This document shows positions 1-8,940 of a stretch of DNA of 64,000 bases, piece after piece. Position numbers and translations under genes: made by a program. The DNA lies in contig NZ_QJSH01000001.1 of assembly GCF_003426025.1 (NCBI RefSeq), positions 310,001-374,000 of the forward strand, written 5' to 3'. This DNA is from Paraliobacillus quinghaiensis (GTDB taxonomy: Bacteria; Bacillota; Bacilli; Bacillales; Amphibacillaceae). The notes below the pieces were generated by a model. That model was not told the origin of the DNA, did not search any database, and saw nothing but the letters and a program-made list of their open reading frames with translations. Within the stretch, counting starts at the first letter, position 1. Every line of letters starts with the position of its first letter.

Positions 1-150
1 CCTTAATTTTAGTATTTATAAACAATTATTCTGAAAATTATAAAAACTAATTTAATTTTTGTGCTGGCTCTTAGATATAAATTAAATTAGTACATATCAC
101 ATTTTTAACTTATAATCCCATTTTTTATCTCAAAACTCCATAAATATACA

Positions 151-198
151 AAAAAAAGCAGAATCTCACCTTTTATCAAGGATGATTCTGCTTTTTTT
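151..198 (-). terminator. Terminator after the chemoreceptor gene
   Basis: A 15-bp perfect stem (151-165 with 184-198) has an AAAAAAAGCAGAATC arm and a T-rich 3' arm, so it can terminate on either strand. It lies just beyond the stop of the minus-strand chemoreceptor. The rest of bases 1-320 shows no gene. Confidence 0.8.
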
Positions 199-320
199 CC
201 TGACTCATTTATTCACTTCTAAGAATGAAGTTTAGACACTAAGCGTGTTTTGTAATAATACTAATTGTGTATTAAACGCTTCTATACTATTTATACAAAC
301 AAATTGATTAATTCTTGTTA

Positions 321-2006
321 TTATACCCTAAATTGTTTCACTACTTCTTTAAGCACTTGAGATGCATCTGCTAAAGAGTCTGACAAAGCATTTAATTCTT
401 CCATAGTTGCAAGTTGTTCCTCAGAGGAAGCTGCTACATTTGAGATATCACTTGTAGTAGCTTGAGCAATAACAGCAATTTCTTCAATTGACGCTGCCAC
501 TTGCATAGAGCTTGACGACAGTTGCTCAGATGTATTAGAAATTTCTTGTATCCGGCTATTTAAAGATTTATTTAAATCTAAAATATCATTAAACTTCTCA
601 CCTGACTGACTTACAAAATTAATACCCTTTGTTACTTCTTTATTAACCAAATCCATTGATTCTACTGAACTTGTTGAATAATGTTGAATTTCACTGATTA
701 AATTAGTTACTTCGCTTGTTGATGTAGTTGTTTGCTCAGCTAGTTTTCTAACTTCTTCAGCAACAACTGCAAACCCTTTTCCATGTTCTCCAGCTCTTGC
801 CGCTTCAATTGCTGCATTTAAGGCAAGCAAATTTGTCTGCTCTGCAATGTCACTTATTAGAGACAAGATTTTAGTAATCTCTTTAGAATGGGCTTCAAGA
901 CTACTAATTGTAGTAATAGAATGTTGTACAGAATCATCTACTTTACTCATTTGTTCAACAGTTTGATTTATTAGTGTATAGCCTTGCTCTGCTTGTTTTA
1001 ATGTTTGATTAGAAGATTCAGATACAGTTGATGATGCATCAGCTATCTTTTTAATGTTGTTAGCATTTTCATCGGTTAATTTTGAAGACTCTTCTGTACT
1101 ATTTTTTTGACTTTCTACACCTTCTGTAACTTTTTGAATCGATGTTGTTACTTGCTCAGCAGAAACAGCAGTCTGATCTGCACTCTCTGAAATTTCTTTT
1201 GCAGAAGTTGAAAGATTGTCTACTGTTTGATTTATATTAATTATCATGCCTTTTAAAGATCCTACCATATTATTTATTGCTTCACCAAGCTGTCCAATTT
1301 CATCTTTTGACTTAATATTAATTGGGTCAACTATTAAATTCCCTGCTGCAATCTCTTTTGCTACATCTTTAGTACGTTGCAATGGCTTTATAGCTCTAGT
1401 AGCAACTATCCAAATTAGAGAAATACCTATTATTAATTCAATAACAATAAACATAATTAAACTAAATGTTAACTCTTTTGCTATCATTTCATATGGCGTA
1501 TTTGGCACACCTACATACCAAATACCTATTATGTTCTCTTCGCTGTCCATTATTGGTTCATATGCTGTTTGGTTGATTGTACCAACTACATTAGCTTCTC
1601 CAATATATGTATTACCGTTTTCTAAAACCTCTTTGACTATTTCCTCACTAACTGTAGTATTCACTGCTCTTGTACCATCATCTTCTAAAACATTTGTTGA
1701 GACTCTTGTGTCCCCTTTAAATATTGTAACGGTATCGCCTGTTAGTTCACCAATCTGATCAACAATTGCAAAATTTTCTTCCATTTTTTCATTTCCTTTA
1801 AAAAGTACTCCATCTCTAATGGACCAATCACCAGGAAACCTTTCATCTATTAAAGCACGACCTAGTTCTAAGTCTGATTCTAATTTTTCTTGCGCTGCTT
1901 CAATTGTTTTTGATTCAACTTGCCATACAGAATAAACTCCTATCGCAGAAGTCCCTAATAAAAAAGAAATTGTTACAAATAATATAAGTTTCATTCGTAT
2001 CCCCAT
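321..2006 (-). CDS. Methyl-accepting chemotaxis protein (sCache-HAMP-MCP signal)
   Basis: Membrane chemoreceptor of 561 residues that would signal to CheA/CheW. Visible order: N-terminal membrane segment (about 6-28), an extracellular single-Cache-type sensor (about 30-180, with the [16 protein letters not shown] stretch typical of sCache_3), second membrane segment (about 181-203), HAMP (about 204-260) and a long coiled-coil signalling domain. The hairpin tip [20 protein letters not shown], the most conserved part of MCPs, is present near residues 395-415. A GGGAG ribosome site precedes the ATG; an in-frame ATG four codons later is also possible. The ligand cannot be told. It stands alone with its own terminator and no che genes nearby. 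I see no clear SigD promoter. Confidence 0.93.
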   Translation of the reverse strand: MGIRMKLILFVTISFLLGTSAIGVYSVWQVESKTIEAAQEKLESDLELGRALIDERFPGDWSIRDGVLFKGNEKMEENFAIVDQIGELTGDTVTIFKGDTRVSTNVLEDDGTRAVNTTVSEEIVKEVLENGNTYIGEANVVGTINQTAYEPIMDSEENIIGIWYVGVPNTPYEMIAKELTFSLIMFIVIELIIGISLIWIVATRAIKPLQRTKDVAKEIAAGNLIVDPINIKSKDEIGQLGEAINNMVGSLKGMIININQTVDNLSTSAKEISESADQTAVSAEQVTTSIQKVTEGVESQKNSTEESSKLTDENANNIKKIADASSTVSESSNQTLKQAEQGYTLINQTVEQMSKVDDSVQHSITTISSLEAHSKEITKILSLISDIAEQTNLLALNAAIEAARAGEHGKGFAVVAEEVRKLAEQTTTSTSEVTNLISEIQHYSTSSVESMDLVNKEVTKGINFVSQSGEKFNDILDLNKSLNSRIQEISNTSEQLSSSSMQVAASIEEIAVIAQATTSDISNVAASSEEQLATMEELNALSDSLADASQVLKEVVKQFRV

Positions 2007-2354
2007 AATACTTCTCCCTCTCGACTCTAAAAGCTTTTGTTATTTAACTAAACACTAGTTATAAGTAAGATTGTTAATAGATTATATATTTAATCATGTT
2101 ACATTTGTGTAATAATGCACTTTCCTGATATTACATCAACTTCCAACATCTTTCAACAGTATTCAACAATTATTTTGTCTGTTACATAAAAATTTTTGAT
2201 CGAGTGAAATTACTAACAAGACACAAATAATAAATTAGGTAGTGCTACAAAATATATAACTGATCGCAATTTTAAAATAGAATAGCAAAAAATGAGTAAA
2301 CTAAAAATTCCGTTTACACGAAATTACCTTCATAATTAAGGAGGAAACAACAAA
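2007..2354. other. Divergent intergenic region, mcp / phytase-family gene
   Basis: This 348-base AT-rich gap carries the start signals of two divergent genes. Apart from the ribosome sites (GGGAG for the minus gene, AAGGAGG at 2339-2345 for the plus gene) I recognise no strong promoter, repeat or RNA structure. Confidence 0.4.
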
Positions 2355-3548
2355 ATGAAATTAAGACTTTTTAAGTTTGGTATGATTGCTGTTGTATTAT
2401 TACTTTCTCGATTTATATCTAAAAAAGGTAAGGTTGTAAAAAAGCAGTCTAATCACGAAAACCTTATTAATAAAATCACTGAAAGTCACACTGTTAGTCA
2501 ATTAGCTTTCATCGGTGAAAAACGCATTCCGAATGATACTACATTGGGTGAAATTGCTGTTGGTGGCTTTTCAGGGATAGATTACAATCCGCAAACAGAA
2601 AAATGGATATTAATTAGTGATGATTCTTCAGGGCGGGCAACTGCATGCTTTTATACAGCTGAACTAGAATATGATAGCCATAATTTTTATGAAGTTACCT
2701 TTAAAGATGTCACCCATTTAAAGCAAACTGATGGTACTACATATCCAAGTAGTACACAACATGATAAGAAACAAACCGGGATCGTTCCCGATTTTGAATC
2801 AATACGTTTTGACCCTAATACAAATACAATTTGGTATACCAGTGAAGGAGACCGAAAAATTGGTCTTATGTCTTTTATTCGCCATGCAAAACTAAATGGA
2901 CAATACCTATCTGATTTAAAGCTGCCAGATCAATTTAAAATCGGTTCTAAACCTAATGTAGGATTTCGTCACAACCTTGCATTTGAGGGTAGTACCTTTA
3001 CACCGAATGGCGATTTCTACTATACAACAACAGAAGCTCCGATCTACCAAGACGGTGATGTGTCTTCCACTACTCATGGAAGTTATATAAGGATAATAAA
3101 ATATGACCGTCAAGGAGAGATACTTGCTGAATATGCTTATCCTGTTTCGGAAATTCCAGCTAAACCAGATAAAGATAAAGCTGCAGGGAATGGCGTTTCA
3201 GAGATACTTGCAATTAATAATCATGAACTATTAATACTTGAACGCGCAGGTGTTCAAATGAAAGATGACAGTTACTTTAACTACGTATCCATATACAAAG
3301 GTGACACAAGCAGCGCTTCAAATATCAGCCAACTTAATTCGCTAAAATCCGGGAGTTTCACACCTATATGCAAAAAGCTTGTACTCGACCTTAACACCCT
3401 TGATCTACCAACAATAGATAATATTGAAGGTATGTCTTGGGGACCAAAACTAAAAAATGGTCATGAAAGTCTCGTACTCGTTTCTGATAATAATTTCAAT
3501 TCATCAGAAGTAACACAGTTCCTGGCATTTGAGGTTATTCCTAAATAG
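2355..3548 (+). CDS. Esterase-like activity of phytase family protein
   Basis: A 397-residue exported or membrane-anchored protein. The first about 20 residues are hydrophobic with basic flanks and look like an uncleaved anchor or signal peptide. The body (about 50-395) matches the esterase-like-activity-of-phytase family: GGFSGIDYNP near 75, then DFESIRFDPNTNTIWYTSEG and a late NIEGMSWGP repeat, a pattern expected of a beta-propeller. Related proteins are secreted phosphoesterase-like enzymes of poorly known substrate. AAGGAGG precedes the ATG. Monocistronic, followed by a strong hairpin. Family assignment is firm; the substrate is unknown. Confidence 0.82.
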   Translation: MKLRLFKFGMIAVVLLLSRFISKKGKVVKKQSNHENLINKITESHTVSQLAFIGEKRIPNDTTLGEIAVGGFSGIDYNPQTEKWILISDDSSGRATACFYTAELEYDSHNFYEVTFKDVTHLKQTDGTTYPSSTQHDKKQTGIVPDFESIRFDPNTNTIWYTSEGDRKIGLMSFIRHAKLNGQYLSDLKLPDQFKIGSKPNVGFRHNLAFEGSTFTPNGDFYYTTTEAPIYQDGDVSSTTHGSYIRIIKYDRQGEILAEYAYPVSEIPAKPDKDKAAGNGVSEILAINNHELLILERAGVQMKDDSYFNYVSIYKGDTSSASNISQLNSLKSGSFTPICKKLVLDLNTLDLPTIDNIEGMSWGPKLKNGHESLVLVSDNNFNSSEVTQFLAFEVIPK

Positions 3549-3556
3549 TTAAATTA

Positions 3557-3601
3557 CTAACTGATACTAGGTTAGGTGATCAGTAGCCTAGCATCAGTTA
3601 G
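3557..3601 (+). terminator. Hairpin after the phytase-family gene
   Basis: A 15-bp stem with one mismatch (3557-3571 with 3587-3601) begins 9 bases after the stop codon. The following bases are AT-rich rather than a clean T run, so it is either a weak terminator or an mRNA 3' stabiliser. Confidence 0.6.
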
Positions 3602-3801
3602 TTATGCATACTTTATTTCCCTGCTTCAATTTTCATAAAATCTATTGTGCCTTTCTTATATTATTGTTAGTATTATTTTTATTGTCTAAAAGAAGATTGT
3701 TTAAAAAGTTCTATGTAATGTCATAAGAGTTTTCTTAGAAGTTACTTTTAAACGAAAATGATAATTAAATAATATTTATTCAACTAGAAGGAGCAATCAA
3801 G

Positions 3802-5154
3802 ATGCAACAAAGAACAACTTTTTCAACTTATGCAGTCATTGGCACAATGCTGTTTGGAATGTACTTCGGTGCAGGTAATCTGATTTTCCCAATACAGCTC
3901 GGTCAGCTCGCTGGTACAAACTTTTGGGCAGCCTTAATTGGATTTTTAGTAACCACAATTGGTTTACCCTTTTTGGGAATATTGGCTATTGGCTTGTCTG
4001 GAAGTAATGGATTACGTGATTTGGCGAGTCGAGTCCACCCAATGTTTGGGCTCGTCTTTAGTCTGGCTCTATATTTAACCATTGGCCCATTCTTTGCTAT
4101 TCCACGTACAGCTAGCGTACCTTTTGTTGTTGGCTTTGAACCATTTATTGATCCATCACAAATCGGTTTATGGCTAGCCATTTTTAGCTTTATATTTTTT
4201 GCCGTTGTCTATTATTTCTCATTAAACCCTGCGAAAATTGCAGATTATATTGGTAAATATTTAACACCCGCTTTTTTGTTTTTCTTATTTTTCTTAATTA
4301 TAGTTGCTATTTTCAGGCCAATGGGAAGCTTTGGCAATCCTTTAGGTGATTACGCAAATTTTGCATTTATGACTGGTTTTAAAGAGGGATATAACACGAT
4401 GGATGCACTTGGTTCCCTTGCATTCGGTATTGTCGTGATAAACGCAATTAAGCAAAGAGGGATTACCGATAAAAAAGGGATCACTAGTGCAACATGGAAA
4501 TCAGGTATTTTTGCAATGGGGTTAATGGCATTAATCTATGGTCTTATTGCGTTTATGGGAGCATCAAGTGTATCTATAATTGGTACACCTGATAACGGAG
4601 GACTGATATTTGCTGAAGTAGCTCAACACTATTTCGGATCCTTTGGAGCTATTCTATTTGCAATTATTGTTGTTTTGGCTTGTTTGAAAACAAGCATTGG
4701 TCTCATTACCGCTTGTAGCGAATTTTTCCATGAAACATATCCGAAAATTAGTTATAGAAAATTTGTGCTTATTCTATGTCTTTTATCATTTATGATTGCA
4801 AACTTTGGATTAAATAACATTATTCAATTTGCCATTCCGGTATTAATGTTCTTATACCCATTAGCAATTGTTCTTATCTTATTGGGAATCTCCTCTTATT
4901 TATTTGGAAATAAAAAGAGTGTTTATACAGTGTCCATGTCTTTCACGTTCTTCATTAGCATTATCGACGGTTACAATGCTTTAGCTAGTAGTTTACCACA
5001 AGTAACAGTTTCAGTAATTGAATCAATAAGTGAATTCTACTTTCATTATCTACCATTCTATGACATTGGACTTGGTTGGATTTTACCAGCATTAGTTGGA
5101 GCGGTGATAGGCTATTTTTGGCCAACAAGACAAACTCCAGTTGAGGTTTTTTGA
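3802..5154 (+). CDS. brnQ: Branched-chain amino acid:cation symporter (LIVCS family)
   Basis: A 450-residue inner-membrane carrier with about 12 hydrophobic helices, for sodium- or proton-coupled uptake of leucine, isoleucine and valine. The N-terminal MLFGMYFGAGNLIFP signature in helix 1, IGPFFAIPRTASVPF near residue 92 and the conserved GLGWILPALVGAVIGYF C-terminus are typical of BrnQ. AGAAGGAG precedes the ATG. It is monocistronic, ending in a 12-bp terminator hairpin. I see no T-box in the 250 bases upstream, so the basis of any amino-acid control is not visible. Confidence 0.93.
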   Translation: MQQRTTFSTYAVIGTMLFGMYFGAGNLIFPIQLGQLAGTNFWAALIGFLVTTIGLPFLGILAIGLSGSNGLRDLASRVHPMFGLVFSLALYLTIGPFFAIPRTASVPFVVGFEPFIDPSQIGLWLAIFSFIFFAVVYYFSLNPAKIADYIGKYLTPAFLFFLFFLIIVAIFRPMGSFGNPLGDYANFAFMTGFKEGYNTMDALGSLAFGIVVINAIKQRGITDKKGITSATWKSGIFAMGLMALIYGLIAFMGASSVSIIGTPDNGGLIFAEVAQHYFGSFGAILFAIIVVLACLKTSIGLITACSEFFHETYPKISYRKFVLILCLLSFMIANFGLNNIIQFAIPVLMFLYPLAIVLILLGISSYLFGNKKSVYTVSMSFTFFISIIDGYNALASSLPQVTVSVIESISEFYFHYLPFYDIGLGWILPALVGAVIGYFWPTRQTPVEVF

Positions 5155-5206
5155 TCAGTTTAAAATTAAATAATGCTATATAAATGATTATCAACTCTTC
5201 TGATGA

Positions 5207-5240
5207 ATAACCGTATCCCACTCAATTTGGATACGGTTAT
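5207..5240 (+). terminator. Terminator after brnQ
   Basis: A 12-bp perfect stem (ATAACCGTATCC at 5207-5218, complement at 5229-5240) is followed by a short T-rich stretch. It separates brnQ from the diguanylate cyclase transcript. Confidence 0.7.
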
Positions 5241-5330
5241 TCTACGTTTCAACCGGGAAAATTTTGTTAATAAAAAACCTCTCATGTTTTATAGAACAAA
5301 TATAGTATTATATATGCTATATTCGATACA

Positions 5331-5376
5331 AATTATGAAACTATTACTTATTATATGATAAAATAGTTTCATAATT
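5331..5376. promoter_or_regulatory. Perfect 15-bp inverted repeat in the diguanylate cyclase leader
   Basis: AATTATGAAACTATT (5331-5345) is repeated as its exact reverse complement at 5362-5376, with a 16-base AT-rich spacer that itself resembles a -10 region. The pair ends 16 bases before the AAGGAG ribosome site. It could be a two-half-site operator around a promoter or an RNA hairpin in the leader; the bases after it (ATTTTTAT) would also allow attenuation. The structure is seen directly; its role is inference. Confidence 0.5.
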
Positions 5377-5406
5377 ATTTTTATATACGATTAAGGAGAT
5401 GTATTT

Positions 5407-6930
5407 TTGTCTACTGAAACTTTCTTTTTAATATTTATTGGATTTTCTATTTTTCTTGCAGTTTTTGTTAACTATATACGCTTTAAAGTTACAACAAGAT
5501 TAAACAAACTGTTTTTAATCATGTCCTTTTCTTTATTAATCGTATTACAGGAATATTTTTTTGAAGTTACTTCTATACTTACCATTATTTCACTAATTAT
5601 TATCTCAACATTCTCTTTTCAAATCTATGTAGGTTTGATTATAAGTGGTGTTGTTGCTATTTATTTAGCTTTATTTACAACTAAGTTTAACTTATTTTTA
5701 CTTTTTACCTTTATAGTACTAAGTATAGGTACACGTTTCTTCACTATTTTTATCAATAAAAGAAAAAACGAGCAGGAACTCTATAAAAAACTGCTAGTTA
5801 AGAATTCAAAGGAATTAAATGTCTATAGAGAAGTAAGTATTATGATGCAGCGGACATACGAACTAGAACGCATCTTGAAAATTATTGTTACATCTGTAAC
5901 TGCTGGACATGGACTTGGATTTAATCGTGCAATGATATTATTGGTAATAAACGATGGTACAAGAGTTCAAGGGAAATTGGGTGTAGGTCCAATGACTGCA
6001 GATGAAGGATTCGTAGCCTGGGAGTTAATAACTAAAAATAGATATAGACTAATAGATTTAATTGAGATGCAAGATGAGGATGATCAAATCGATCCACAGT
6101 TAAATAAACTAATAAAAGAATTAGATATTAAACTAGAGAAAGGTAACTTCCTTTTTAATGCTTTAGAAAATGAAATGCCTTACATTATGAATGAAATAGA
6201 TAAAAGTGATGAGATTCAATCCTTATTTGCAAGACTTTTCAATATGGAAGAGTTTGCTGTCTTCCCTCTTATTACTCAAGGGGTAAAAGTTGGTGTTTTA
6301 ATCATTGATAATCCTGTTAACAAGAAGCCTATTACTTCCGAAGCAATCGACAGTGTGATTCCCATGGCAAACCAAGCTGCAATTGCTATTCAGCAGTCAC
6401 ATCTGTATAAACAAGTAGAGAATATGGCATGGAAAGATGGCTTAACTGGATTACTAAACCAACGTGCTTTTCAAACCATCTCAGAAAAGTACATTGCTAC
6501 AGCAAGGAAAGAGGCATTATCTCTTATTATGTTAGATATTGATTACTTTAAGAATTTCAATGATACAAATGGTCACTTACAAGGAAATCAAGCGCTAATT
6601 CAAGTAGCTCAAATAATTGAGAAATCAGTAAGAAAAGATGATTACGCATTCCGGTTTGGTGGAGAAGAATTTGTTATCTTACTTCCAAAGACGAATGAAC
6701 CTGAAGCAACTGCCATCGCAGAACGAATTAGAGTTAATATCCAAGAAGAAAAATTCCAAGGCGGTGACAAACAACCTTTTGGTATGTTAACTGTTAGTTT
6801 GGGTGTTGCATCAACGGCTAATCTAAAGACTGTCACTACAAATAAACTTATAGAAACAGCTGATCAAGTATTATATGAAGCAAAAGTTTTTGGAAGAAAT
6901 AATGTAAAATCTTATACGGAGCTGATTTAA
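5407..6930 (+). CDS. Membrane GAF-GGDEF diguanylate cyclase
   Basis: A 507-residue protein expected to make cyclic di-GMP from two GTP. The first about 110 residues form several membrane helices, followed by a coiled linker and a GAF-like sensory domain (about 145-340). The C-terminal GGDEF domain (about 345-505) keeps GGEEF at about residue 418 and an intact RKDD inhibitory I-site five residues before it, so it should be active and product-inhibited. The TTG start is chosen because AAGGAG sits 8 bases upstream. It shares a transcript with the next gene (no gap) and lies upstream of a polysaccharide gene set, with a terminator between them. Its input signal is unknown. Confidence 0.92.
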   Translation: MSTETFFLIFIGFSIFLAVFVNYIRFKVTTRLNKLFLIMSFSLLIVLQEYFFEVTSILTIISLIIISTFSFQIYVGLIISGVVAIYLALFTTKFNLFLLFTFIVLSIGTRFFTIFINKRKNEQELYKKLLVKNSKELNVYREVSIMMQRTYELERILKIIVTSVTAGHGLGFNRAMILLVINDGTRVQGKLGVGPMTADEGFVAWELITKNRYRLIDLIEMQDEDDQIDPQLNKLIKELDIKLEKGNFLFNALENEMPYIMNEIDKSDEIQSLFARLFNMEEFAVFPLITQGVKVGVLIIDNPVNKKPITSEAIDSVIPMANQAAIAIQQSHLYKQVENMAWKDGLTGLLNQRAFQTISEKYIATARKEALSLIMLDIDYFKNFNDTNGHLQGNQALIQVAQIIEKSVRKDDYAFRFGGEEFVILLPKTNEPEATAIAERIRVNIQEEKFQGGDKQPFGMLTVSLGVASTANLKTVTTNKLIETADQVLYEAKVFGRNNVKSYTELI

Positions 6931-7458
6931 ATGAATGAATTGATTATGGCATTCGTTTTATGTATTTTTGTTTTAACAATTCTAATGACTAGTCGTTATT
7001 TTTATCTACTTGATATTAAATTACAAGCAAGAAAAATCATGAAACGTTTAGATATAAATATAGCTGAGTTAAATTATTCATTCGAACAAATTAGTTACTT
7101 TTATACTTTGCCAAGCAATATAACAGCGTTAAAAAGTGCAAGAAAGGAAAATATACTGATCGAATATGATTATGACTCTATCCTTTTTCAACAACTAAAG
7201 GGGATTAAAATCTATGTTGAGCAACAAGATAAGCATGATCTTCTATTAGCATACTTAACTATCAATGACTTCCGACTTCCTTCTCTTGACGTATTAATGG
7301 AAGAAGAAAAAATTGATGAGAATTCTTATTTAAAAATTAGTATATATAAACTTATCCACCCAGTAACAATAAAGCAAATCAAAGACGAGGTATATAAACA
7401 AATCCTAATCGGAAGATATGACGTGATGGATGATGCAATGAATGAAAAAATAGTGTAA
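6931..7458 (+). CDS. Membrane-anchored protein of unknown function, coupled to the cyclase
   Basis: A 175-residue protein I do not recognise. It has one N-terminal membrane helix (about 4-25), then a largely charged soluble part with alternating Ile/Leu-rich segments. Its ATG follows the stop of the diguanylate cyclase directly, so translation is probably coupled and the two proteins may work together, for example as a membrane partner that tunes cyclase activity. That role is inferred from position only. The operon ends at the hairpin that follows. Confidence 0.75.
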   Translation: MNELIMAFVLCIFVLTILMTSRYFYLLDIKLQARKIMKRLDINIAELNYSFEQISYFYTLPSNITALKSARKENILIEYDYDSILFQQLKGIKIYVEQQDKHDLLLAYLTINDFRLPSLDVLMEEEKIDENSYLKISIYKLIHPVTIKQIKDEVYKQILIGRYDVMDDAMNEKIV

Positions 7459-7466
7459 CTAATTTT

Positions 7467-7525
7467 CGGCATCTGGGACTAAACAGATAAACAAACGTTT
7501 ATCGTATAGTACTAGATGCCGTTTT
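7467..7525 (+). terminator. Terminator after the cyclase operon
   Basis: The stem CGGCATCT (7467-7474) pairs with AGATGCCG (7514-7521), enclosing a long loop, and is followed by a T run. It isolates the cyclase pair from the downstream GH16 gene. Confidence 0.75.
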
Positions 7526-7538
7526 TAATACTGATGAT

Positions 7539-7655
7539 TTAATATACTAATTCTTCAATAATATTAACTCTTAAATGTCCAAAGCCATCTATTTTACCAG
7601 TGTCATTAAACCTACCCGTAGCTGTAACTTTGCCAGGTGTATGTTGTTCACTTCT
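7539..7655 (-). pseudogene. Remnant of a coding sequence (C-terminal about 38 codons)
   Basis: The minus strand reads an open stretch of about 38 codons ending ...GKIDGFGHLRVNIIEELVY and a stop, with protein-like composition, but a TAG lies immediately upstream and no start codon is present. It looks like the tail of a decayed gene. I do not recognise the family. A chance open frame is possible. Confidence 0.35.
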
Positions 7656-7977
7656 CTATAATACTCCACTTATACATTAAAATTATATATAATCTTCAAA
7701 TTTTAATACGAGTTTCTAGTTTATTGTATAAATCAGTAAGTTTCTTATTTGAAAATTAGAATTGATTTTCTACAACCCTTCTAATTTAATCTATGCCTCT
7801 ATATAAGAAAAGCTCTCCACTATGCAATTCCCCCCATAAAACCTAGAAGACGCAACAGGTTAAGTTAACTACACAGTAAGTAAAAAATAATATTTTTATT
7901 TGTTATATTATTGTTTTTGTCACATAAACATTAGTAATAGTAAAGTAAAACACTCAACTTGGAGAGGGAAACCAATA
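7656..7977. other. Intergenic leader before the GH16 gene
   Basis: About 320 AT-rich bases with no protein-like frame. I looked for a c-di-GMP riboswitch here because of the neighbours and did not find the GEMM core. Only the AGAGGGAA-type ribosome site close to 7965 is clear. Confidence 0.35.
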
Positions 7978-8859
7978 ATGATGAGAGTTTTTTGCACATC
8001 TTTTTTCATCTTGTGTTTTATTTCAGTTATTTTAATCCTTGCCTTTTCTTATAACCTTTCTTATATAGAACCCTTAAATTTCCCAAATCATAATGTAACA
8101 CCTAGAAGTATTAGCGAGTTACGCATTGATAATGACGCTTATAAAATAGGTAATTCTAATGATATTTCAAATTTCGAGCGAGATAAATGGCAGTTAATTT
8201 GGCACGATGAATTTGAAGGTAAATTACTAGATCACAGCAAATGGCTCACAGAGGATTGGGCGGCGGAAAAAAACAATGAGCTGCAATATTATTCACCTGA
8301 GAATGTAAAAGTTGAAAATGGTTTTTTAAAATTAATCAGCAAAAAAGAGAAATTTAAAGGTAGAGATTACACATCAGCAGCTGTTCATACCAAAGATAAA
8401 TTTGACTTTTTATATGGAAAAGTGGAAATGAGAGCAAAACTTCCGGACGGCCAAGGAATATTCCCAGCATTTTGGATGTTGACAAATAAAGAAAATATTT
8501 GGCTACCAGAAATTGATATTATGGAAATGCTTGGTCATAGACCTCAGGAAGTTTGGATGGTTTTACATTGGTTAGAAAAGGACGGTACTTTAAAAAAAGA
8601 CGCTGGTTCCTATAAAGGGGAAGATTTCTCAAAAGGCTTTCATATTTTTAGCGTTGAATGGACGCCAGATTCTATTACATGGTTTATTGATGATAAAAAA
8701 AGGTTTAAAACAAATGCGTACATTCCAAGTGAGAGAATGTACTTATACCTAAATACCGCAGTTGGTGGGAATTGGCCTGGATCACCAGACCATAAAACGG
8801 TATTTCCTAAGAATTTTGAAATAGATTATGTTAGGGTATTTAAGCAAAAAAGTAATTAG
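7978..8859 (+). CDS. Secreted glycoside hydrolase family 16 beta-glucanase
   Basis: A 293-residue exported enzyme predicted to cut beta-1,3 or mixed beta-1,3/1,4-glucans. An N-terminal signal or anchor helix (about 4-24) is followed by the GH16 fold. The catalytic motif EIDIMEM near residue 182 has the extra Met of laminarinase-type GH16 enzymes, and WHDEFEG near the start of the domain is also typical. The frame is open further upstream, but ATG at 7978 is preceded by GGAGAGGG and starts the signal peptide, so I prefer it. It heads a three-gene plus-strand set with a glycosyltransferase and a deacetylase, suggesting trimming or release of a polymer made by its neighbours. Confidence 0.88.
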   Translation: MMRVFCTSFFILCFISVILILAFSYNLSYIEPLNFPNHNVTPRSISELRIDNDAYKIGNSNDISNFERDKWQLIWHDEFEGKLLDHSKWLTEDWAAEKNNELQYYSPENVKVENGFLKLISKKEKFKGRDYTSAAVHTKDKFDFLYGKVEMRAKLPDGQGIFPAFWMLTNKENIWLPEIDIMEMLGHRPQEVWMVLHWLEKDGTLKKDAGSYKGEDFSKGFHIFSVEWTPDSITWFIDDKKRFKTNAYIPSERMYLYLNTAVGGNWPGSPDHKTVFPKNFEIDYVRVFKQKSN

Positions 8860-8940
8860 AATAAGAATTAATAACAATAAAGTTATGACCTTAATAAAGC
8901 TAATACATTAATAAATAATCTAAAAATGGAGGCAGCTTCT

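Noticed and set aside
1246-1758. Long plus-strand open frame opposite the chemoreceptor gene
   Set aside because: It lies wholly antisense to a well-supported MCP, has no ribosome site and no protein-like pattern; it is a shadow of the coding strand.
3602-3801. T-box leader before brnQ
   Set aside because: No T-box sequence or specifier-loop arrangement is visible.
7656-7977. Possible c-di-GMP riboswitch before the GH16 gene
   Set aside because: I looked for the GEMM core (GGACGCAAAG, tetraloop and receptor) because of the neighbours; the GACGCAAC near 7850 lacks the rest of the aptamer.
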